DNA of 64,000 nucleotides from positions 8,528,501-8,592,500 of the forward strand of contig NZ_CP108494.1 in NCBI RefSeq assembly GCF_041435435.1. The letters are read 5' to 3'. A program made the position numbers and the translations under genes. Of this stretch, positions 7,384 through 16,321 are shown one piece after another. The notes beneath the pieces were generated by a model. That model saw only the letters and a program-made list of their open reading frames with translations, was not told the DNA's origin and ran no database searches. The stretch's first letter is position 1. Each line of letters begins with the position of its first letter. This DNA is from Streptomyces sp. NBC_01241 (lineage in GTDB: Bacteria > Actinomycetota > Actinomycetes > Streptomycetales > Streptomycetaceae).

Positions 7384-8895
7384 CTACGGCCGTTCCCGAC
7401 GCCGGGCCCGCAGCGGCCGGTAGCCGGCCGGGTCGAGCTTGGCGAGTTCGGTGTCGACCTCGACGTTGATCGTGCCGTGGTAGTTGACGTTCTCGCTGTG
7501 CGCCGGGGAGATGTGCGCGAGCAGCTCGTTGTCCACCGCCCGGCCCTCGGCGCGCATTTGCGCGACGGCAAGGCCGTAGTACTCGCTCGTCCAGGTCACG
7601 ACCGAGTTGGTCAGCAACGTCAGGCACCACGCCTGCTCGGTCTGGCCGGCGAGGAACCGCTCGCGGATCTTGCCCTGGTGGGCGTAGTGCAGGTCCCGGC
7701 GCAGGGAGTGCAGGGACTCGCCCTTGTTGAGTTGCCGGGCGATCTTGCGGCGGTAGGTCTCGGCCGCCAGGTAGCGGGCGGCGTAGACGGTGCGCCGCAG
7801 TGCCCCGTATTCCTTGAGGGCGGCGGCCAGGCTGTTCTGCCGGGAGGAAGCGGAGAGCTTGCCGACGATCAGGGAGGCGGTGGCGTGCCCGAACTTGATC
7901 GAGGCCGCCAGACGCAGCAGATCATCCCAGTGCTCTTCGATCAGCCCCATGTTGATCTTCTTGGTCAGCAGCGGTCCGGCGGCCGGCCAGAGCGCGGCGA
8001 CGTCGCGCTGCGGGCCCATCCGGTACAGGGTGATCTTCCCCAGGTCCCGGATGCGCGGCGAGAGCTGCATCCCCACCAGGTCGAACAGCGCGAAGTTGAC
8101 CAGGGTCACGCCGTGCGTGTCGGTGGCGTGCTCGGTGATCGGCAGGTCGGTCTTGTTGCCCATGATCTCGTCCAGTACGTACTGGACCTCGCGCCGGGTG
8201 ACCACGATGACCTTCGTGCCGAACGTCGAGTGCTGGTCCGAGACGTGGGTGTAGGTGGACAGGCCCTGCCCGGCGAAGTACTTCTTCATCACCCGCGCGG
8301 TCGTCGATTTACCCTGAACCGGGAACCGCTGCCCGTCAGAGGAGGACAGCGTGCCGCCGCCGAACGCCTGGCTCATCGGCAGGCGGTGGTGGTAGTTGAC
8401 GAGCGCGGCGTTCGCCGCCGCGAGGGTCTCCTCGCGGATGTACCACTCCTGGGTCCAGGCCAGGATGTCGTAGGAGATCCCGCACGCCTCCGCCATCCGC
8501 ACCAGCCCCAGATTCGTGGCGTTGGCGATGAGCACCGCCAGCAGGTTCCGCTTGAGCTCCGGGCTGCGCGACTGCTTCCCGCCGGCATGGGTGATGCAGT
8601 CCAGGAACCCGGTACGGCGGTCCAGCTCCACCAGCAGCGAGGCGATCGGCGCCAGCGGCAGCAGCTCGGACAATCCGTCACGGAGCGCGGCAGCCTCGGC
8701 GGGCACATCCTCGGCAGACAAGGGCGGGATGATCAGCTCTCCCTTCTCCGACAGCCGAACCTCGCCCGTCCCGGCCTTGCGGTTGCCCAGGACCTTCTCC
8801 AGATCCCCCATCGCCGTCTCCAGCTCCTTCCTGCACCCCTCCAGCGCGGCCCTGGCCGACGCCGGCTTGCCGACCAGCCGGCAGAACGGGTAGGT
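7384..8895 (-). pseudogene. Tn3-family transposase, C-terminal half only
   Basis: About 505 residues of a Tn3-type TnpA, which is normally near 1000 residues. The catalytic triad is present: D in THVSDQHSTFG, D in ATDTHGVTLVNFALFDLVG, and E in PAHSENVNYHG. The C terminus (YRPLRARRRERP) is complete. Homology stops upstream of about 8895 (FCRLVGKPASARAALEG), where the frame runs antisense into the ABC permease gene, so the 5' half has been lost. No resolvase is found nearby. The fragment cannot mobilise on its own. Confidence 0.85.
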
Positions 8896-8977
8896 CGCCC
8901 TCGCTGTGCGGGCAGGGTCCCGTCGAGGTCTGCCGTGGTGGGCTGTGTGGTGGCGCGCATGTCGGGGGACCCGTACC

Positions 8978-9847
8978 TCAGTGCGCTTCCGTGTCGGACG
9001 CCGCGACCGACGGCGTGGCAGTTCGGCGCGGTGGGGGAAGGCCGGCATTGCTGCTTCCTGGCCGGGGCGGCGAGGTGGGGGCGGACGGCGGCAGGCAGTT
9101 GCGGGTGCTGCGACGGAAGCCCAGCAGGGCGACCAGGGCGGCGCCGGCGAACCAGGTGAGCTGGATGGCCAGATGCCCGGGGACCGGGCTGGTGGAGAAG
9201 CCGGCCGCCGTGCTGGCCTGCATGGCCCCATAGGAGGGCAGGTAGCGCATGACCGGGTTGTCGGCCCCGGAACTCATGATGGGGTTCTGCAGCGCGAGGT
9301 CGATGATGCTGGTCATCACGATGGCGAACATCCCCTCGACTTCCCGGCGCAGCAGGGAGCCGAAGCCGACACCGAGGGCGCCGTAGGTGAGTCCGGCGCT
9401 GAACAGGGCAGCGGCGAGCAGGAGGGGCTGGCGGGGTGTCCAGGTCAGGCAGATGATGGCGGTGGCGTAGGCGGCGACCGCAGCCGAGACCAGAGCCTGA
9501 GCGGTGACCTTGGATAGGACCAGGTGGGCGCGGGGTATCCGGCCATGGCCAGCCGGCGGTCGAAGCCGCTGCCGGAGAACGTGGCGGCGAACATCATGAA
9601 TCCGGTGATCAGGGTGACGGCGTTGAGCGCGCCGCTGATTGCGGTCAGTTCGTTGCCGTACGCGGCCAGTGCCTCCCCAGTGGCGCGAAGGCGCATCCGG
9701 GCTTGGGTGTCGGGCATCGCCAGGTACGCAAGGGTCGTCCACACCGGGACGAACAGGATCACAAGGATCATGGCGAACCGGTTGCGCCCGTGCTTCGATG
9801 AGCGTGAACCGGGTGGCGACAGCGAAGCGGGTCAGGTGAAACCTCAT
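8978..9847 (-). pseudogene. ABC-type exporter permease with two compensating frameshifts
   Basis: The protein starts MRFHLTRFAVATRFTLIE, is interrupted near 9800 by an apparent extra base, continues in another frame as RFAMILVILFVPVWTTLAYL through RRLAMAGYP, then returns near 9535 to the first frame with AHLVLSKVTAQ and several hydrophobic segments to the end. Joined, it is a roughly 280-residue six-helix ABC-2-like permease matching the ATPase gene 45 bp upstream. Indels of opposite sign leave the distal half in frame, which is characteristic either of sequence errors or of an early pseudogene. Confidence 0.75.
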
Positions 9848-9891
9848 GTGGCGACCGCCTCGTCCTGGCGTAGCATCCCGGCGTCCAGGCG

Positions 9892-10476
9892 TCACAGCTC
9901 GTCTAGGCGCTCGGTGTCGTACGCGAGGGGGGAGACGACCAGGACCGAGCGTCCCGCGTCCCGCAGCCGCGCGGCCAGGTCCCAGAACCGCTGGTAGGTG
10001 TCCCAGTCGAAGCCCTGATACGGCTCGTCGAGCAGCAGGACCTGCGGATCGTGCATGAGTGCCAGCGTCACGTTCAGCTTCTGCCGCGTGCCGCCGCTGA
10101 GCACCCCGGCCCGCTCATCGGCGTATCCGGTGAAGCCCAGCACGTCCATGATCTCCTCGGCATAGCGCACATCGGCCAGGCGGTACGCCGTCTGGAAGAA
10201 CGTCAGGTGCTGCCGGACGGTCAGCGCGTCGTTGAGGATCACGTGTTGCGGGCAGTAGCCGAACCGGCCGCTGTGACGGACCGTGCCGCGCGTGGGCCGC
10301 AGTTCACCAGACAGAATCTTCAGCAGCGTGGACTTGCCGCCGCCGTTCTCCCCAACGATCCCGCACAGCGTCCCAGAGCGAAGTCGCAGGTCAACACCCC
10401 GCAGGACTACACGCCGACGGTAGGCGTGATGAACGCCTTTGACCTCCACGCCCGCCTCTTCCTGTTGACTTGACAC
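9892..10476 (-). CDS. ABC transporter ATP-binding protein
   Basis: A 194-residue nucleotide-binding domain: Walker A GENGGGKST (about residues 42-50), Q-loop in FGYCPQ, signature LSGGTRQKLNV, and Walker B VLLLDEPYQGFDWD. The switch (H-loop) position, usually VVSH, reads VVSP, so the catalytic histidine is missing. The protein also stops just after it, shorter than most homologues. It pairs with the permease 45 bp downstream as a two-gene exporter. Loss of the H-loop histidine together with the broken permease suggests decay of the system. Confidence 0.85.
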   Translation of the reverse strand: MSSQQEEAGVEVKGVHHAYRRRVVLRGVDLRLRSGTLCGIVGENGGGKSTLLKILSGELRPTRGTVRHSGRFGYCPQHVILNDALTVRQHLTFFQTAYRLADVRYAEEIMDVLGFTGYADERAGVLSGGTRQKLNVTLALMHDPQVLLLDEPYQGFDWDTYQRFWDLAARLRDAGRSVLVVSPLAYDTERLDEL

Positions 10477-11286
10477 GACCGTGCCCGAACGGCCTAACGA
10501 TCACGAGGTGGAACAGACACGAGCCCCGGGTCACCAGCGTGGACGTCTGGTCGCAGACCGCGCCCAGCTCACCTCGAGGTCACGCGTGGAATGACGGCTG
10601 AACCGCACCGTGCTCCGCAACCAGCACCTCCGTGTCCTCCTGTGACGGACTACTTCTCGCGGAAAAGTCACTAATCGTGAAGACGGCTCGCCAACTAACC
10701 TGCGTTGCGCTTGCCAACTACATGGCGTCACAACTCGCTGACCTGGACAGCACGACGTCGACGCTTGCCAACAAGACTGCGTGGTCACAAGTACGAGGTC
10801 CCCGACGAACACCACCAGCCGTCAGCCTCTGTCCACAGGCCGGTACCGCTGCGCTGATCACATGACTGACGAGGAGAAGGCACAGCAGGCGGCCCGGACG
10901 CGCGGTGTGCACCAGATTCACGTGCGCCCTCATCCGGGCGATCGCCACATCTTCGCCGGTGTTTCCGGCGGGTTGAACCGGAGCCATTGAGGCGGCAAGG
11001 TCTGAAGCTTCTCCGGCAGCGGGAAGAAGAGCCACCCGGGCGCGTGGCTGTGGCATGCCGCTTTTGGAGTAATGAGCGGGCTGGGGTTTTGGCCGTGTCA
11101 CGCTGTGTGGTCTTGTCTGATCACGGTCGTGTCAGGAGGCCGGGGTGTACCGCTCGCAGGAGTGTGTGAGCGGAACCGTCGTGACCGCGGGGCGGATCCC
11201 ATGGTCTGGGTACGGGCCGTGGCCCGGCGATGCCGGGTGGGCCGGAACGCGGTGGCGAACGAGTACCGGTCCACCGGAGGAGCGTG
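10477..11286. other. About 0.8 kb without a recognised gene
   Basis: No frame here has family-like features. An ATG-initiated 42-codon frame at 10862 (MTDEEKAQQAARTRGVHQ) is the only protein-like short frame, and it is weak. The stretch includes the upstream region of the ABC operon (minus) and of the phosphatase gene (plus). Confidence 0.35.
10690..10720. promoter_or_regulatory. Direct repeats upstream of the ABC exporter operon
   Basis: GCCAACTA occurs at 10690-10697 and 10713-10720, 23 bp apart (about two helical turns), with a related CTTGCCAACA at 10764. It lies in an AT-richer patch about 215-245 bp upstream of the ABC ATPase start. Spacing on one face of the helix suggests a regulator site. 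Confidence 0.3.
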
Positions 11287-12618
11287 ATGGCGGGAGGCAG
11301 CAGGGAGGAAGGACCGGAGCAGCCGCACGGTTCTGACCTGCTGCGGCGGCTGGACGCCGAGCTGGGCCGGATCGACGAGCAGTTGCGCGCCCTGAGCGCC
11401 GCCAAGCACCGGATTCAGGGCCTGCTGGACGCGGTGGTGGCCATCACCCGGGAGGTGGAGCTGCCCGCGGTGCTGCACCGCATCGTGACCACCGCCATGG
11501 ACCTGGTCGGCGCCCGTTACGGGGCCCTGGGGGTACTTGACGAGTCCGGCGATCACCTGGCGCAGTTCATCGTCGCCGGCATGACCGAGGAGGAACACGC
11601 GGCCCTGTCCGGGGTGGAATTCCCTCGCGGCCTGGGCGTGCTCGGGCACCTGATCCATCACCCCGAACCGCTGCGGGTCGACGACATCTGCTGCCACCCG
11701 GCCTCGGCCGGGTTCCCGCCCGGCCACCCGCCCATGCACACTCTGCTCGGCGTCGCCATCAGCGTCCGCGGAGAGATCTACGGCGACCTCTACCTGTCCG
11801 AGCGACGCGACGGCCAACCCTTCGACGTCCACGACGAAGGCATCCTCGTCGCACTGGCCAGCGCCGCAGGCATCGCGATCGACAACGTACGCCTGTTCGA
11901 ACAAGTCCGCGCAGGATCCGAGCAGTTCCAGCGGCTTTTGCTACCGACCCTGCCCGACCTGCGCCCCTTCGACGCCGCCGCCATCTACCGGCCCGCCGCC
12001 GAGCCCAGCCCACTGGGCGGGGACTGGTACGACGCCATCCTGCTACCCGACGGCGCGGCGGCCATCGTCATCGGCGACGTGCTCGGCCACGACCTACGTG
12101 CCGCGGCCGCCATGGCCTCCACCCGCAACATGCTGCGCTCCTTGCTGTTCGACCTGCGCACTCCGCCCAGCGCGGTCCTCGCCCACCTCGATCACACCCT
12201 GCAGGCCATCACCGACAACCCCATCACCACCGTCAGCCTGGCCCGCATCGAACCCGCTGGAGGGGCCTGGAGACTGCACTGGAGCAGCGCGGGCCACGTC
12301 CCCCCTCTGCTGATCACCCCCGACCGGCAAGCGCAATACCTGTTCGCCGAACCCGGACTGCCCCTGAACGTCGACAGCGAGCAGCACCGCCCCGACCACA
12401 CCCACCCCCTTCCCTCCGATGCCACCGTGGTCTTCTTCACCGACGGGCTCGTCGAACACCCCGCGTACTCCCTCGACGAGGGCCTGAACGCACTGGCGGA
12501 ACTCGCAACCGCCTACGCGGCCCTGCCCCTGCCGGACCTCGTTCAGGCCCTGGCCGATCACCACCCCGGCGACGGACACGACGACATGGCCATCCTCGCC
12601 CTGCGCATCCCGCACTGA
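11287..12618 (+). CDS. GAF-domain PP2C phosphatase (SpoIIE/RsbU type)
   Basis: A 443-residue cytosolic regulator. An N-terminal coiled segment (LLRRLDAELGRIDEQLRALS) is followed by a GAF domain (about residues 50-205; LHRIVTTAMDLVGARYGALG) and a C-terminal SpoIIE phosphatase domain (about 215-443) with PLGGDWYDAILLPDG, IGDVLGHDLRAAA, FFTDGLVEHP and GHDDMAILALR, which supply the acidic metal ligands. Such proteins dephosphorylate STAS antagonists to release sigma factors; the target is not known. ATG at 11287 follows GGAGGAGC closely. A HATPase/STAS set lies about 10 kb upstream. Confidence 0.9.
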   Translation: MAGGSREEGPEQPHGSDLLRRLDAELGRIDEQLRALSAAKHRIQGLLDAVVAITREVELPAVLHRIVTTAMDLVGARYGALGVLDESGDHLAQFIVAGMTEEEHAALSGVEFPRGLGVLGHLIHHPEPLRVDDICCHPASAGFPPGHPPMHTLLGVAISVRGEIYGDLYLSERRDGQPFDVHDEGILVALASAAGIAIDNVRLFEQVRAGSEQFQRLLLPTLPDLRPFDAAAIYRPAAEPSPLGGDWYDAILLPDGAAAIVIGDVLGHDLRAAAAMASTRNMLRSLLFDLRTPPSAVLAHLDHTLQAITDNPITTVSLARIEPAGGAWRLHWSSAGHVPPLLITPDRQAQYLFAEPGLPLNVDSEQHRPDHTHPLPSDATVVFFTDGLVEHPAYSLDEGLNALAELATAYAALPLPDLVQALADHHPGDGHDDMAILALRIPH

Positions 12619-12833
12619 ACCACCGGGAGTGTCATGAACCAGGTGTGATCCTCCCCGAAGAAGTCACCTGATGAGTACGACGACGGATTTGGCATGGGAT
12701 GCCGGCCGGAACAGGCACAGGGCGAAATCACACAGAGCACATTGTGAAGGGTCATACAGATGAGCGGCATGGTGAATCCGGCGTGATCGGCGGACGACGG
12801 AGTACGCGACGAGGCCGAAAGAAAGACCTCCCC

Positions 12834-13853
12834 ATGACGGTCATCCGCCGTGACCGACTCCGGCGCGGTGGCCTGGCGGCGATGGAGATCTGCGCCGTCG
12901 CCGTGCTGTATTACGCCTTGGGCAAGCTGGGGCTGCACCAGCAGCTCGTGGCCGGCCAGGTCACACCGCTGTGGCCCGCGAGCGGCATCGCCCTAGCCGG
13001 TCTGCTCCTCCTCGGCCCACGGGTCTGGCCCGGCATCGCACTCGGCGCGTTCCTGACCGACATCTCACTCGAGCCATCGATCCCCGCCCTGCTCGCGATC
13101 ACCGCGGGCGACACACTCGCTCCCCTGTGCTCCTACGCGCTCCTTCGCCGCGCCGGGTTCCGCACCCAGATGAACCGCCTGCGAGACGCGCTCGCACTGA
13201 TCTTCCTCGGCGCATTCACCGGAATGCTCATCAGCGCAACCGTGGGAGTGGGCACCCTGCACCTCGCTCATGCGCTGCCCGCTATCGGGTTCTGGCCGAC
13301 CTGGTGGGTCTGGTGGACCGGCGACGCCATGGGCGTCCTGGTCGTCGCACCAGTACTGCTTGCCCTCCGCTCGGCACGCTGGCCGAAAGACGCGCCCCCA
13401 CGCCGATGGGCGGAGGGATCGCTGCTCGTAGCGGCCACCATCGGCATTGGCCTCCTCGAGACCTCCCCGGCACCGTTCCTCTTCCATGCCTTCCCAGTGC
13501 TGACCTGGGCGGCCTTCCGCTTCCAACGGGCTGGCGCCGCACCCTGCGCGCTGGTCGTATCCACCTTCGCCATCCTCGCCGCCACCCGCAGAACAGGGCC
13601 CTTCGCTGGTCACACCCTGATCACCAACATGATCGCTCTCCAGACGTTCAACGGCACCGCCGCACTGACCGCGCTGCTGCTCGCCGCAGCCATCACCGAG
13701 CGCAACCAGACCCAGGAGAAGATCGAGGAGGCCTGCAGGCGGCTCGCCGAGATGGCGGCCAGGATCACACCGGACACCGGCGTCCCACCGGCGCTCCCCG
13801 ACGACGGTCAGGGCGACCAGGAGGAGAACGGCGGACCGGCCCGACCGTCGTGA
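12834..13853 (+). CDS. MASE1-domain integral membrane sensor
   Basis: A 339-residue protein with about eight hydrophobic segments, starting with EICAVAVLYYALGKLGL and including VTPLWPASGIALAGLLLLGP and FWPTWWVWWTGDAMGVLVVA, the MASE1 hallmarks. A short cytosolic tail follows (TERNQTQEKIEEACRRLAEM). MASE1 domains usually head a kinase or GGDEF/EAL output domain. None is present here, so it is a stand-alone sensor or has lost its output. It lies 215 bp downstream of the GAF-SpoIIE phosphatase gene on the same strand. Confidence 0.85.
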   Translation: MTVIRRDRLRRGGLAAMEICAVAVLYYALGKLGLHQQLVAGQVTPLWPASGIALAGLLLLGPRVWPGIALGAFLTDISLEPSIPALLAITAGDTLAPLCSYALLRRAGFRTQMNRLRDALALIFLGAFTGMLISATVGVGTLHLAHALPAIGFWPTWWVWWTGDAMGVLVVAPVLLALRSARWPKDAPPRRWAEGSLLVAATIGIGLLETSPAPFLFHAFPVLTWAAFRFQRAGAAPCALVVSTFAILAATRRTGPFAGHTLITNMIALQTFNGTAALTALLLAAAITERNQTQEKIEEACRRLAEMAARITPDTGVPPALPDDGQGDQEENGGPARPS

Positions 13854-13877
13854 CCAATCGACAGCACCGGCACAGGA

Positions 13878-14044
13878 GGTCGCCTGGTTCACCCTGGAAT
13901 CGCTGACCGCCCACCTCGGGCGGGCGACGGTGGACAACACGGTCTCCAAGGCCGTCGCGAAGATCACCCGGTGCGACCTCATCGTCGTCGACGACATCGG
14001 CATGCTGCCGTCCGGACAGGCCGCCGCGGAGGCGTTCTACCGCG
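13878..14044 (+). pseudogene. IS21-family helper (IstB-like) fragment
   Basis: The frame WFTLESLTAHLGRATVDNTV followed by CDLIVVDDIGMLPSGQAAAE matches the Walker-B region of IstB-like ATPases (DDIGMLP). Both ends are missing: no P-loop is visible upstream and the frame degrades after EAFYR. It is a 55-residue relic. Confidence 0.75.
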
Positions 14045-14069
14045 ATGGTGCGGGGATCGGGCCGCGGAG

Positions 14070-14351
14070 CCAGGCACGTACCACGTCGAGTGGACGATCG
14101 ACGAGGACATCGTCTGGGGGCAGAACGCCAAGCCAGCCGTTGGCATCGGTCCTGGGCTCCGGACCGGCGGGCACTGTGTAGTCCTGCGGGGACGGCTGAG
14201 CCTCACGGAGGGCGGTGCCGCCATTCTGGACCTGGACGGCACGAACATCCTGCTGGACCTTGCTGATCCACTGCCCGAAGTTGTCGCCAATACGTGGGTC
14301 GAGCTCTTCATCGAGCGCGAACAGGTCAGTCTCTACCCCTACGAACTCTGA
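14070..14351 (+). pseudogene. 3' fragment of an unrecognised protein
   Basis: The frame GTYHVEWTIDEDIVWGQNAK through DLDGTNILLDLADPLPEVV to the end VELFIEREQVSLYPYEL has natural protein composition, about 93 residues, and a stop at 14349-14351. It begins abruptly at the IstB-like relic, so the 5' part was replaced by it. No family recognised; the acidic, strand-rich pattern suggests a small immunity or binding protein. Confidence 0.4.
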
Positions 14352-14358
14352 CCAGGGT

Positions 14359-15984
14359 TCAGTTTCTGTCCGTCTCCCAGCGCGACAAGCGGGTCTCGTC
14401 GACGCGATCGGACAGATAGATCAAGGTGGTCTGCGGGTCCATGCCGAAGGCGGCGGCTACAAGTTTGGGGTCCATGGTGTTCACCAAGTCGAGTAGACGG
14501 GTACTGCGGATCATCCTGGGCGGGAATCCGCAGTCGTCAAGAACGTGGGAGAGATAGGCAGTTGAGGCAGAGCTTCGCCCGGCCTTTGTTCCTTTGGTGA
14601 CCATGACGTGCGGGTTCTCGGTCGGCCAGGCATGCCGATGGTCCAGGCACCGCTGCAGCACCGTCCAGGAGGCGGGGTCCAGGGGGACGGGATGGGGTCG
14701 CTTTCCGAGTCGGATGCTCTGGCCGAGGTGGTCCACTTCGGTGATCTGGAGCAACCGGGCCTCCGAGCTGGAGGCGCCGTGCAGCAGGGCGAGCATGCCT
14801 ACCAGCGCCTCGTGGGGGTGGACGTGCTCTTCTGTCGTCCAGCGCCGGAACAGCTGACGCTGCTGGTCGAGAGTGAGGGTCTGGCCTCGGAAGCCGTTCG
14901 CCTCCTTCGCGACCAGGCCGCGGGTCGGGTCGACCAGCACCAGCTTCTGGGCCCGCGCGAAGCGGGAGAACTGCCGCAGCACGGTCAGCCGCCGCTTGCG
15001 CCCCTTGGGCAGGATGGCAAGGAAGGCTTCGATGTCGTGCACATCGACGAGGGACCAGTCGGGCTTGTGTCGCTCGTCGATCAGGAAGATGGCCAGGTCC
15101 CGCATGGTGGCCAGGGCGGTTTCCAGCGTGTGGTTGCTGCGGGGGCGGGTGCCGGCTCGGCGGGCCCGGTCCTGGGCTCGCATCCGGAAGACGTCGAATG
15201 CCGCAACGGCCGGTCGCAGGGGTTCGGGCTCGGCCTCGACCCGGCGGTTACGTCGGCCCGCTGCGAGTCGTTCGGCCTGGCCGGTGGGCAGGGCCAGGCC
15301 GCGGAGGGTGAAGAAGTCCTCGAGGGCGCGGGCGAAAGAGCCCATCGACTGTCCGGGCCTGCGGGACCGCTCCAGCAGGGCCCGTGGCGAGTTGGAGTGC
15401 TCGTCCTCCAGGAGCCGCCCCAGGTCGGTGACGAAGCCGCAGGCCCTGGCGACGCAGTGGCCAGCAGCGACCTGGGCGACGAAATCGGCGAGCCAGCTCG
15501 GCGGGTCGGCGAGCCGTTCCCGAAGGCGTTCGCCGCGGATGAAGGGACGGCCGGGGTGCTTTTGCCAGCAGGCCGAGCACAGCCCCAGCCCGGAATGGCG
15601 CCGCAACTGCCCGCATTCGCGGCAGATCCTCGGCGGGTGCTTCTCCGGCCGGGGCCGTGAACAGTGACCGCACCAGCCGGTCTTCTCGCGCAGATAGCCC
15701 AGCTTTCCGCAGCGCGGGCAGGTCCGCTGGCCGGCCTTGCGCCGGCAGTCCCGGCACAGTTGGTTGTTCGGTGACCGGACCGGGTGACCGCATTCCTTGC
15801 AGACGCGCGAACAGGTGATGCACCGGCCGGTGTTGTCCTGCAGCACGCGGTCGAGACCGCAGGAGGGGCAAGGGGCCTTGGCGGCTTCCTCCTTCATACG
15901 GCGCCAGCAAAGGCAGCAGTGCTGGCGGTCGAGATATCCGACCGGTCCGCCGCAGGTGACGCAGTCCTGTTGCTTCTTGCCCAT
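14359..15984 (-). CDS. Tyrosine-recombinase-like protein with tandem N-terminal zinc ribbons
   Basis: A 541-residue protein. Residues 1-145 contain ten CxxC knuckles (CVTC, CCLC, CPSC, CITC, CKEC, CRDC, CPRC, CGHC, CREC, CSAC), enough for five treble-clef or ribbon zinc sites. Residues about 270-520 resemble the core-binding and catalytic domains of XerC/D-type integrases: a helical N-core, the arginine in ASSSEARLLQI, an RSTRLLDLVN box where HxxR is normal, and a possible nucleophile tyrosine in TTLIYLSDRV. The usual histidine is replaced by arginine, so activity is uncertain. It lies 12 bp downstream of an XRE gene, and the pair abuts truncated tap. Confidence 0.65.
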   Translation of the reverse strand: MGKKQQDCVTCGGPVGYLDRQHCCLCWRRMKEEAAKAPCPSCGLDRVLQDNTGRCITCSRVCKECGHPVRSPNNQLCRDCRRKAGQRTCPRCGKLGYLREKTGWCGHCSRPRPEKHPPRICRECGQLRRHSGLGLCSACWQKHPGRPFIRGERLRERLADPPSWLADFVAQVAAGHCVARACGFVTDLGRLLEDEHSNSPRALLERSRRPGQSMGSFARALEDFFTLRGLALPTGQAERLAAGRRNRRVEAEPEPLRPAVAAFDVFRMRAQDRARRAGTRPRSNHTLETALATMRDLAIFLIDERHKPDWSLVDVHDIEAFLAILPKGRKRRLTVLRQFSRFARAQKLVLVDPTRGLVAKEANGFRGQTLTLDQQRQLFRRWTTEEHVHPHEALVGMLALLHGASSSEARLLQITEVDHLGQSIRLGKRPHPVPLDPASWTVLQRCLDHRHAWPTENPHVMVTKGTKAGRSSASTAYLSHVLDDCGFPPRMIRSTRLLDLVNTMDPKLVAAAFGMDPQTTLIYLSDRVDETRLSRWETDRN

Positions 15985-15996
15985 CGCGGCCCGCCG

Positions 15997-16311
15997 TCAC
16001 AGAGGCGGCATTGACCGGCCCCGGGCCGAGGCGGCCTGCGGGAGGTCAGCGACGGAGCGAGGGGGTGTGACCGGTCGCTCGACGGAGGTGGTGTCGACCT
16101 CGATCAGGTCGTTGGGGGTGCACTCCAACGCGGTGCACAACGCGGCGAGCGTGGTCATCTTCACCTGCGAGGGTTCCTTGGTGAACAGGGCGGAGACCGA
16201 GGCTGAGGACAGCTCCAGGCCGGCCTTCTCGGCCAGCAGCCGCCGCAGTTCGGTGCCGGTCCACACCTCGCGCTGGGCAGCGGCCATCCGCAGCCGCCAT
16301 GGGATCTTCAC
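15997..16311 (-). CDS. XRE-type helix-turn-helix regulator
   Basis: A 104-residue DNA-binding protein: WRLRMAAAQREVWTGTELRR, then LLAEKAGLELSSASVSALFT as the helix-turn-helix, then MTTLAALCTALECTPNDLIE, the classical XRE tail. The C-terminal 35 residues are disordered. GTG at 16311 is chosen from the family-like start VKIPWRLRM; a GTG at 16332 is also in frame. It forms a two-gene unit with the zinc-ribbon recombinase (12-bp gap) and probably controls it. Confidence 0.8.
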   Translation of the reverse strand: MKIPWRLRMAAAQREVWTGTELRRLLAEKAGLELSSASVSALFTKEPSQVKMTTLAALCTALECTPNDLIEVDTTSVERPVTPPRSVADLPQAASARGRSMPPL

Positions 16312-16321
16312 CAAGGCGAAG

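Noticed and set aside
7285..9159. 624-codon open frame on the plus strand
   Set aside because: It is the antisense shadow of the Tn3 transposase, whose catalytic motifs are on the minus strand.
15797..16321. N-terminal part of a 626-codon frame fused to Tap
   Set aside because: This part is antisense to the recombinase and XRE genes. Only the portion from about 16322 matches Tap, so the fusion is accidental.
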